Of a DNA stretch of 64,000 nt, positions 58,019 to 64,000 are shown piece by piece. The stretch lies in NCBI GenBank assembly GCA_041941305.1, contig JBGTQJ010000024.1, forward strand, positions 62,001 through 126,000. Direction: 5' to 3'. The position numbers and the translations under genes were made by a program. Source of the DNA: JANSWP01 sp041941305 (lineage in GTDB: Bacteria; Bacteroidota; Bacteroidia; Chitinophagales; Saprospiraceae). The notes beneath the pieces are model-generated. The model saw nothing but the letters and a program-made list of their open reading frames with translations, did not search any database and was not told the DNA's origin. Positions within the stretch are counted from its first letter, which is position 1. The number at the start of each line of letters is the position of its first letter.

Positions 58019-58516
58019 ATGTTTGGTAATAGCAACAAAAAAAAGGAGACGGTTAAATCAAGTACCATCATGCCGTCTGCTACCTCCCATTCATTAAATA
58101 GTCTTGTAGAAGGGACAAGTGTGGAAGGAACCATCCGTTCAAAAAGTGATATTCGAATTGACGGTTCGATCAAAGGTACATTGACATGTGATGCAAAAGT
58201 CATTATTGGTCCAAGTGGAAATATTGAAGGCGAAATCAAATGCAAAAATGCGGTAATTGAAGGTCGTTTTGAAGGTCATTTGATGGTTGCTGAATTATTA
58301 AATATTCGAGAAACAGCCGTTGTGAGTGGAGAAGTTAGCTATGGAAAATTAAATGTTCAGTCCGGGGCCAGAATTGATGGTTCTTACAAAGTTGCTGGGC
58401 AAGATGGCAATGGCTCAACCAAATCCTCAAAAGAAGCTAAAAAAATTGTCAGTTCCACAAAATCAGATGCACAAAGCATCATCGGAAAAGCCCAACTCAA
58501 AGAAAAAGTCAATTAA
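58019..58516 (+). CDS. Bactofilin, second copy
   Basis: 165 residues. A short polar N-terminus (MFGNSNKKKETVKSS) leads into the right-handed beta-helix from about 30 to 120: SVEGTIRSKSDIRIDGSIKG, NIEGEIKCKNAVIEGRFEGH and VSGEVSYGKLNVQSGARI. A Lys/Ser-rich tail follows. Its C-terminal codons overlap the start of the atpZ-like gene, so the two are translationally coupled. In several Bacteroidota the bactofilin-AtpZ-small membrane protein series directly precedes the ATP synthase genes (from memory), but not here. It differs from the copy at 16134 in both termini. Confidence 0.93.
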   Translation: MFGNSNKKKETVKSSTIMPSATSHSLNSLVEGTSVEGTIRSKSDIRIDGSIKGTLTCDAKVIIGPSGNIEGEIKCKNAVIEGRFEGHLMVAELLNIRETAVVSGEVSYGKLNVQSGARIDGSYKVAGQDGNGSTKSSKEAKKIVSSTKSDAQSIIGKAQLKEKVN

Positions 58517-58700
58517 TTATTTGAGCTATGCCGGAATGGCATTTCAAATGGGTTTTATCATTATTCTAGGGACGCTTGCAGGCAAGTGGCTCGATGCCAA
58601 ATATGCTACCGAGCGTCCCTGGTTTACTTTAGGTTGTACTTTTTTAGCGCTTATTCTTGCCTTTTATTATACCATTAAAGATTTAATTCGAAAGCGATAA
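58467..58700 (+). CDS. AtpZ/AtpI-family membrane protein
   Basis: 77 residues from the ATG at 58467, overlapping the bactofilin end by 50 bases in another frame; an earlier ATG at 58353 gives a non-conserved extension. The hallmark is two transmembrane helices joined by a short loop: SYAGMAFQMGFIIILGTLAGKWLD, then PWFTLGCTFLALILAFYYTI, ending in IRKR. AtpZ works with AtpI in assembling the c-ring or moving Mg2+/Ca2+ during F-ATPase biogenesis in other bacteria. Here it is joined to a bactofilin upstream and a four-helix protein downstream. Confidence 0.85.
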   Translation: MHKASSEKPNSKKKSINYLSYAGMAFQMGFIIILGTLAGKWLDAKYATERPWFTLGCTFLALILAFYYTIKDLIRKR

Positions 58701-58706
58701 ACCAAT

Positions 58707-59099
58707 ATGACACAAGGCAGGTTTTATTCACGATTAACCATCCTCTCTATACTGGTTGCAATTTTGATGGCAGCCCTACTCCAAACAGCTCTTCTTAATC
58801 CTTACCTCAACATTACAATTGGTAGTATCATCTTTTTTGTGCTTTTGAGCATTGTTGTTTATCATTTGGGATACAGGATTGCTCATATGGAAAACAAAAA
58901 CGCTTATACTTCATTCATCATGGCTTTCATCTTTGGAAAAATGCTTTTTTCCATCATGTTTCTTGCCTTTTTCTATATTCTGACCAAGCCTCAGGACAAA
59001 TATTTCCTATTGCCTTTTTTCCTGGTTTATTTATGTTACACCATATTTGAAACCTATGTTCTTTCTCTGGTAGGAAAAATGAATTTGAAAAAAGATTGA
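58707..59099 (+). CDS. Four-helix membrane protein, AtpI-like position
   Basis: 130 residues, 6 bases after atpZ. Four hydrophobic segments (around ILSILVAILMAALLQTAL, ITIGSIIFFVLLSIVVYHLG, FIMAFIFGKMLFSIMFLAFF and FLLPFFLVYLCYTIFETYVL) separated by short loops; the C-terminus is basic (MNLKKD). This layout and position match the AtpI-like genes placed between atpZ and atpB in Bacteroidota. Sequence identity to a defined family cannot be judged by eye. Probably coupled to atpZ. No F-ATPase subunit follows. Confidence 0.75.
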   Translation: MTQGRFYSRLTILSILVAILMAALLQTALLNPYLNITIGSIIFFVLLSIVVYHLGYRIAHMENKNAYTSFIMAFIFGKMLFSIMFLAFFYILTKPQDKYFLLPFFLVYLCYTIFETYVLSLVGKMNLKKD

Positions 59100-59158
59100 T
59101 ATCATTGTAGTCTTTTATTTTTTGCACAATCATATGCCAAAAGTCTAAAACCCACAAA

Positions 59159-60430
59159 ATGAAATTGAGAACCTACCTTCTGTTATTTTGGACCATTTTA
59201 TTGCTCACCACTTCCTGCTCTAAAAAATATTATAAAGAAGGAAAAGTAAAAACAAATGCTCCAGAACATATAGATAAACCCTATGTCCTATTGATATCAT
59301 TGGATGGTTACCGTTGGGATTATACAAAGCGATTTCGTCCTCCCAACCTATCAGATAAAGTAGAAAAAGGCGTATCAGCAAGTTCAATGCTTTCCTGCTT
59401 TCCCAGCAAAACATTCCCCAATCATTATAGCATTGCCACTGGAATGTATCCCGAAAATCATGGAATTATTAATAATTCGTTTTACGACGCAGATAAGGGA
59501 TTGGTTTATAAAATGGGAAACCGGGAGATAATTGAAGATGGCTCCTGGTATGGAGGAACTCCGCTTTGGGTAAATGCAGCTCAATCAGGAATGGTCTCAG
59601 CCAGTTTTTTCTTCGTGGGTTCAGAGGCAAATATAAAAGGCATCCATCCTACTTATTTTTATCATTATGATGGCTCAATTTCAAATGAAACCAGAATTCA
59701 ACAAATCATTGATTGGTTTTACTTACCTGAAAAAACCCGTCCTCACCTTGTCACAGCTTATTTTTCTGATATGGATGATGAGGGACATCGGGTAGGACCA
59801 AATTCAGATGAAGCCCTCGCCCCCAAATTAAAAGATCTAGATGCCTCACTGGGTAAATTATTTAAGGGATTAGAGCAAACAGGGCTTCCCATAAATGTAA
59901 TCATCGTTTCCGACCACGGAATGGCACCTGTTCCCGTAGAACAAATGATGCCTATTGAAGCAATTGAGAATGACGAAAAATATAAGACGATAAATGTAGG
60001 AGCAATCGTACATATCTATGTAAATGAAGGTGTGGACAAAGAGAATGTATTCCAAAACTTAAAAGCAAAAGAGGAACATTATTCTATTTTCAAAATTGAA
60101 GAAGCCCCCTTTTATCAATCCAATCGAGCAAACCCAAGGCTAGGCGACTTTCTAATTATTCCTGAGTACGGATGGTATTTTAAGTCAATACGCCAGATAG
60201 GATTCCACAAAAAAGGAAATCAACTAGTTACTGGTCAGCACGGCTTTGACCCTTCTATTCAGGATTTACATGCTATTTTTTATGCCTTTGGCCCTGCTTT
60301 CAAGGAAGGACTTATCACAGAGCCTTTTGAAAATATCCATGTCTATCCAATAATTTGCGAAATACTAGGATTAGACATACCCAAAGAAGTCGATGGAGAT
60401 ATCAATGTTTTGAAACATATTTTGAGGTGA
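59159..60430 (+). CDS. ENPP-type nucleotide pyrophosphatase/phosphodiesterase, lipoprotein
   Basis: 423 residues. Lipoprotein signal (LLLFWTILLLTTSC, lipobox Cys20). Alkaline-phosphatase superfamily, ENPP branch: SLDGYRWDY gives the first metal Asp, SKTFPNH contains the nucleophile Thr, FSDMDDEGHRVGP and VSDHGM carry further metal ligands, and GQHGFD the last His. Such enzymes split nucleotide or phosphodiester bonds on the outer or periplasmic face; likely roles are nucleotide salvage or phosphodiester breakdown. Close spacing after the AtpI-like gene (59 bases) suggests possible co-transcription, but function is unrelated as far as can be seen. Confidence 0.93.
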   Translation: MKLRTYLLLFWTILLLTTSCSKKYYKEGKVKTNAPEHIDKPYVLLISLDGYRWDYTKRFRPPNLSDKVEKGVSASSMLSCFPSKTFPNHYSIATGMYPENHGIINNSFYDADKGLVYKMGNREIIEDGSWYGGTPLWVNAAQSGMVSASFFFVGSEANIKGIHPTYFYHYDGSISNETRIQQIIDWFYLPEKTRPHLVTAYFSDMDDEGHRVGPNSDEALAPKLKDLDASLGKLFKGLEQTGLPINVIIVSDHGMAPVPVEQMMPIEAIENDEKYKTINVGAIVHIYVNEGVDKENVFQNLKAKEEHYSIFKIEEAPFYQSNRANPRLGDFLIIPEYGWYFKSIRQIGFHKKGNQLVTGQHGFDPSIQDLHAIFYAFGPAFKEGLITEPFENIHVYPIICEILGLDIPKEVDGDINVLKHILR

Positions 60431-60457
60431 TGGGCTGGTTTCTAGGTACTGGCTACT

Positions 60458-60487
60458 GGATTGCTGGGGATTGCTGGGGATTGCTGA
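60458..60487. repeat. Short tandem repeat, 10-base unit, about 3 copies
   Basis: Units GGATTGCTGG, GGATTGCTGG and GGATTGCTGA, end to end, 27 bases after the ENPP stop. It is GC-richer than its surroundings. It may be a slippage repeat with variable copy number between strains. Confidence 0.6.
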
Positions 60488-60704
60488 TACCATTGTGGTA
60501 GGGACAGTTGGTTGGGAAAATGATGTTAGCAACCAGGTCTAGATATTGCATTCGGCTTTCGAAATTTGGAAAAGGCACCAAATCCTTTATGATTCCATGC
60601 ATGGGAAAAGTCCCGATTGCCAAATAAGGCTGATAACAAAAATATTGGTAAGTTTCCTATATTTCGCTTTTGTCTTAAACTCTATAGACTCAAATATTAT
60701 CATT

Positions 60705-61838
60705 ATGTCAAGGGAACTAAAATTCGAAACATTAGCGATACAAAGTACACTCACTAAGGACAGAAATGCGGGAGCAGTGAGCCCACCGATTTATCTTTCT
60801 ACAACTTTCGAACGGGAAGCAGATGGTAGTTATCCTTATGATTTTGTTTACTCAAGAATGGGAAACCCAAACCGACAATTACTTGAAAAGAGCATTGCAA
60901 AACTCGAAAATGGAGCCAGGGGGTTTGCCTTTTCTTCAGGGATGGCGGCTACTACTGCTCTGTTTCAAACACTTAATAGTGGAGCTCACATGCTCCTTCC
61001 AGACGATGCTTATTATTCAACAAATGCCCTGGCCAAGGAATTATTTGAAAAGTGGGGAATTGAAATATCAACAGTGGATATGTCAAACCTTAGTGAAATT
61101 CAAAGAACAATTAAAAAAAACACCAAACTAATTTGGGTAGAAACGCCTTCGAATCCTCAATTAAAAATCTCGGACATTCAACAAATTGCAGGTTTGGCAC
61201 ATAATGCTGGTGCAATTTGTGCAGTGGACAACACATGGGCTAGTCCTGTTTTACAAAAACCCTTAAACTTAGGTGCTGACGTAGTCATGCATTCAACTAC
61301 AAAATACTTCGGCGGTCATAGTGATGTCTTAGGGGGTGCATTAATTCTAAAAACGGAAGGAGAATTGTGTGAAAGAATTGAACGGGGACAGCAACTCGCA
61401 GGGAATGTGCCTTCTCCCTTTGAGTCTTGGTTAATTGCCAGAGGGATAAAAACACTCGCCTTGAGGGTTCGGGCGCAAACTCAAAACGCAATGCTACTAG
61501 CAAACTTTCTGGAAAGTCATCCAAAGATTGAAAAGGTACATTATCCGGGATTGCGCTCCCATCCTCAACATGAAATTGCCAAAAATCAAATGTCTGATTT
61601 TGGTGCAATGATTTCAGTTCAGCCTAAAGGAGATGCAGCTAATGCAATGGCATTAACTGGAAAATTAAATCTTTTCACCACTGCCACAAGTCTTGGAGGA
61701 GTAGAAAGCTTAATTGAACATAGAAAATCAATTGAAGGTGAGCAAAGCCTCACTCCTGATAATTTATTGAGGATTTCAGTTGGTTTGGAAAATATAGAAG
61801 ATTTAATCGAAGATTGGTCCCAGGCTTTGGGAAAATAG
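60705..61838 (+). CDS. Cystathionine gamma-synthase-family PLP enzyme
   Basis: 377 residues from the ATG at 60705; the frame is open to 60546 but the first 53 residues look non-coding. It is a fold-type I PLP enzyme of the Cys/Met metabolism family. The Schiff-base lysine lies in STTKYFGGHSDV, the pyridine-ring Asp in AVDNTWASP, and phosphate binding in SSGMAATTA. C-terminal motifs LGGVESLIEHRKS and RISVGLENIEDLIEDW are typical. By eye I cannot separate cystathionine gamma-synthase, gamma-lyase and O-acetylhomoserine sulfhydrylase; the short, standalone gene gives no pathway context. Cytoplasmic. Confidence 0.92.
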   Translation: MSRELKFETLAIQSTLTKDRNAGAVSPPIYLSTTFEREADGSYPYDFVYSRMGNPNRQLLEKSIAKLENGARGFAFSSGMAATTALFQTLNSGAHMLLPDDAYYSTNALAKELFEKWGIEISTVDMSNLSEIQRTIKKNTKLIWVETPSNPQLKISDIQQIAGLAHNAGAICAVDNTWASPVLQKPLNLGADVVMHSTTKYFGGHSDVLGGALILKTEGELCERIERGQQLAGNVPSPFESWLIARGIKTLALRVRAQTQNAMLLANFLESHPKIEKVHYPGLRSHPQHEIAKNQMSDFGAMISVQPKGDAANAMALTGKLNLFTTATSLGGVESLIEHRKSIEGEQSLTPDNLLRISVGLENIEDLIEDWSQALGK

Positions 61839-61841
61839 CTT

Positions 61842-62480
61842 TTAAAGTGAATCCAAAAACTCAATAACAGCTCTTACTTGCGCTTCAGCAAACATTTCCT
61901 GGACAAAGTCATCATTCAGCAGTTTTGCATCCTGGAGATTATCAAAAAATAAATGTTCAACAAGAATAGCCGACATTGCAGTGTTTCTGATAACATAAAA
62001 CCGTGCTTCCTTATCATGGTCTCCATCGCTCTTATCTTCCCTCATCCGGATTTTATCACCCAATAGTGAATCCACCTGTTTCCAAAGAAAGTCGGCAAAT
62101 TTATCAGATTTTGTTTTGCCCGGAGTAGTATACACTTCAAAACCACGTGCTCTATGGTTTTGGGAAGCATTGGCGTGGTTGGAAATAAAAATCCCTTTTT
62201 TGAAATTTTTATGATACCAGTTGGCTGTAGCTACTCTGTACTTTAAACTCAAATCCAAATACTCATGGCTAACAATAATATTTTGGATCCCCAAATTATT
62301 GAGTTTATCCGCAACTCGGTTTGTGATTTGTCTATTTAAAACGCCTTCATAAAAATAACCTCCATTGTGAAAGTTGCCTTCATCATGAAAATACATTTTT
62401 GAAGGAGCAGTCGTATAAAAACCTTGAGGGCTTAATCCTCCGTGCCCGGCATCGAGAAATACACAAAAGTCTTTAACCAT
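61842..62480 (-). CDS. N-acetylmuramoyl-L-alanine amidase (Amidase_3)
   Basis: 212 residues from the ATG at 62480; an earlier in-frame start at 62585 adds 35 non-conserved residues. The zinc-amidase fold has DAGHGG at the start (His ligand), then E-containing strand segments, SNHANAS (second His) and LVEHLFFDN with the catalytic Glu. It cleaves the bond between N-acetylmuramic acid and L-Ala in peptidoglycan. No signal peptide or cell-wall-binding domain is visible with the chosen start, which is odd for a periplasmic enzyme. Convergent with the PLP gene, 3 bases apart. Confidence 0.88.
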   Translation of the reverse strand: MVKDFCVFLDAGHGGLSPQGFYTTAPSKMYFHDEGNFHNGGYFYEGVLNRQITNRVADKLNNLGIQNIIVSHEYLDLSLKYRVATANWYHKNFKKGIFISNHANASQNHRARGFEVYTTPGKTKSDKFADFLWKQVDSLLGDKIRMREDKSDGDHDKEARFYVIRNTAMSAILVEHLFFDNLQDAKLLNDDFVQEMFAEAQVRAVIEFLDSL

Positions 62481-62607
62481 GATTGTTATTTTTGGTTTTG
62501 GAAAAGGGTAAGGTATTATTAATATTTTGAAACCAATACTTTTAGGATAACTTTTAGCTACAAAAAGACCTAAAGAATAACCCACCTGGCACCATTTGTT
62601 TTTCCTG

Positions 62608-64000
62608 TTAATCTATCCCTTTTCTTTTTCTCCACCACCAAAAAATCATTAAAATAACTAGAGTTGCCAAGAACCAACCCAAAACGCCAATTCCCCCAAA
62701 TCTTATGGGTGTGCTATCTCCGATTACTACCATTCCTGCCCAGAAAAAAGGATGATTTAATTGGCCTTTATTCGATTTTAAGTATTCCAATTTTGCATTT
62801 CGCAAAGCTTCATCCTTGGGTATTCCCATTTTAAGGTTTTTATAGAAGGTTTCAATCAATTCAGCAGTTTTCTTATCATCCACATTCCACAAAGAAGTGA
62901 TAATACTCTTGGCTCCTGCATAGGAAAATCCTCTAGCAAGACTTACGATGCCTTCCCCTTTTTTCAACTCACCAATTCCAGTTTCACATGCACTTAGTAC
63001 CACCATATCTGCATTCAGTTCCAAATTGTATAAATCTTTGACATAAAGCCATTCGTTTTCCAAACTATCTTCCAATTCATAAAAGGCCAGAAAGGAATAT
63101 TCACCCGATTCATCATTTGCTTTTCCATGAGTGGCAAGATGAAGAATTCGATATTTGGGCGCTAATTCACAAAATCTTTTTTCAGTAGCTTCAGCATTTG
63201 AAAAAATATTCCCTCCCACTAAAGATTGGATAGATTCAACTTCAGTGAGATTAAATTTCAAGGGTTGTAGTTGGTTACTCCGTAAAGACAGATCCAAGCC
63301 ACGAGAGGCAATCAACAAATCGTCTCCTTTAAAAGATGGTGCAAATGCCAATAAACCATTACTATTTTCCTTATGCTTTTTGTTGACCATTAAATTGTGT
63401 AAAGTTGCAGAATAGCAATAATTAACACTTTGATTTTCAATAAGATAGGTAAAGGTTTCGAGATTCTGATTTGAAGAAGGCTTTTCAACCAGGAGAATTT
63501 CAAAAGGTAAATAGCCCAAAATTCCATCTGGTATGATTAACATTTTTTCAGGAATTGAATTTGCTACGGGATTAACTAGTTTTTGATACAAAGCATACGA
63601 ACGATTGACAAACAGTTGATTCATTTCATCATACTTTGTTGCTGTTCGATTGGCTAAAGTGTAATAATTCAAGATACTTTCCCTGAGGTCCTTTACCCAG
63701 GTTTCCAATGGAAAATTCTTTTCAATTCTTTCAACATTAAATTGGTCCGGTGTAACTAAAAACAAAAAGATCGATTTTTCACCAACAAAGTATTCCAACA
63801 AAGCTTGTTGTGGATTCAAAAGGCTTTTTTGAACATTTTTTACATCCATAACAGCTAAATCATATTTTAATTGATAATACTCAGGATAATCTAGTTCAAA
63901 AGTATTTTTCAGTGTTTCATACGTTCTTTTTAGCGCAAAAATTTTATTGTCATATTCGCCTATTAAACTGTCTTTTAGTTGTGCACCAGCTGCTATTTCA
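62608..64000 (-). CDS. CHAT-domain protein, C-terminal part (right edge)
   Basis: The frame is open through the right edge, so the gene starts outside the window; I see the last ~463 residues. The CHAT (caspase HetF-associated with TPRs) peptidase domain has its His in HLATHGKAND and its Cys in VLSACETGIGEL, in the usual order, then a C-terminal transmembrane segment (ILMIFWWW) and basic tail. The N-terminal part is a helical region reading LKYDLAVMDVKNVQK and is normally preceded by TPRs. CHAT proteases are related to separase and caspase-like effectors in regulated proteolysis. No neighbouring effector or sensor is visible here. The amidase gene lies 127 bases downstream on the same strand. 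Confidence 0.92.
   Translation of the reverse strand, partial: EIAAGAQLKDSLIGEYDNKIFALKRTYETLKNTFELDYPEYYQLKYDLAVMDVKNVQKSLLNPQQALLEYFVGEKSIFLFLVTPDQFNVERIEKNFPLETWVKDLRESILNYYTLANRTATKYDEMNQLFVNRSYALYQKLVNPVANSIPEKMLIIPDGILGYLPFEILLVEKPSSNQNLETFTYLIENQSVNYCYSATLHNLMVNKKHKENSNGLLAFAPSFKGDDLLIASRGLDLSLRSNQLQPLKFNLTEVESIQSLVGGNIFSNAEATEKRFCELAPKYRILHLATHGKANDESGEYSFLAFYELEDSLENEWLYVKDLYNLELNADMVVLSACETGIGELKKGEGIVSLARGFSYAGAKSIITSLWNVDDKKTAELIETFYKNLKMGIPKDEALRNAKLEYLKSNKGQLNHPFFWAGMVVIGDSTPIRFGGIGVLGWFLATLVILMIFWWWRKRKGID

Overview
The window reads as chromosome of a Bacteroidota bacterium, most likely from the Saprospiria or a related lineage (inference). The signs are AT-rich DNA, three giant secreted proteins ending in the gliding-motility-associated (CHU_C-type) C-terminal domain used for type IX secretion, SprB-type repeats, a PorP/SprF protein, the rsmD-DUF3822 gene pair seen in this phylum, and several -7 boxes of the TAnnTTTG type. 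I saw no tRNA or rRNA gene, no CRISPR array and no intact insertion sequence.

Layout. 1-3029 (minus, cut by the left edge): a large secreted protein with a P-domain, a LamG domain and calcium-binding TSP3 repeats. 3030-4243: about 1.2 kb without a gene, holding inverted repeats. 4244-6782: a membrane protein, an excisionase-type HTH protein and a second membrane protein. 6872-21323: mostly housekeeping genes (YheT-type hydrolase, glnS, argS, a lipoprotein, a phosphatase, rsmD, DUF3822, a bactofilin, tsaD, an M28 peptidase and a CNT nucleoside transporter).

21588-51825 is the accessory core. Two tandem paralogous secreted proteins of 2405 and 2406 residues come first. A PAS histidine kinase, a 1040-residue TPR protein with an outer-membrane barrel partner, and miaE follow. 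A third giant of 2586 residues carries 18 regular PKD-like repeats. The three giants share an almost identical last ~95 residues. The PorP/SprF protein at 56652 is the natural candidate for their outer-membrane partner, which would make 21-58 kb a cell-surface adhesin and secretion neighbourhood (inference).

52110-64000: a repeat-bearing membrane protein, a secreted protein with two copies of a WC/CxPG domain that also occurs alone at 12487, an amidohydrolase, porP/sprF, then bactofilin-atpZ-atpI-like genes not followed by F-ATPase genes, an ENPP-type phosphodiesterase, a cystathionine gamma-synthase-type enzyme, an N-acetylmuramoyl-L-alanine amidase, and a CHAT-domain protein cut by the right edge.

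The most novel elements are the four-times repeated ~275-residue Cys-rich composite module in the twin giants, the WC/CxPG domain family, and the TPR/barrel pair between the giants.
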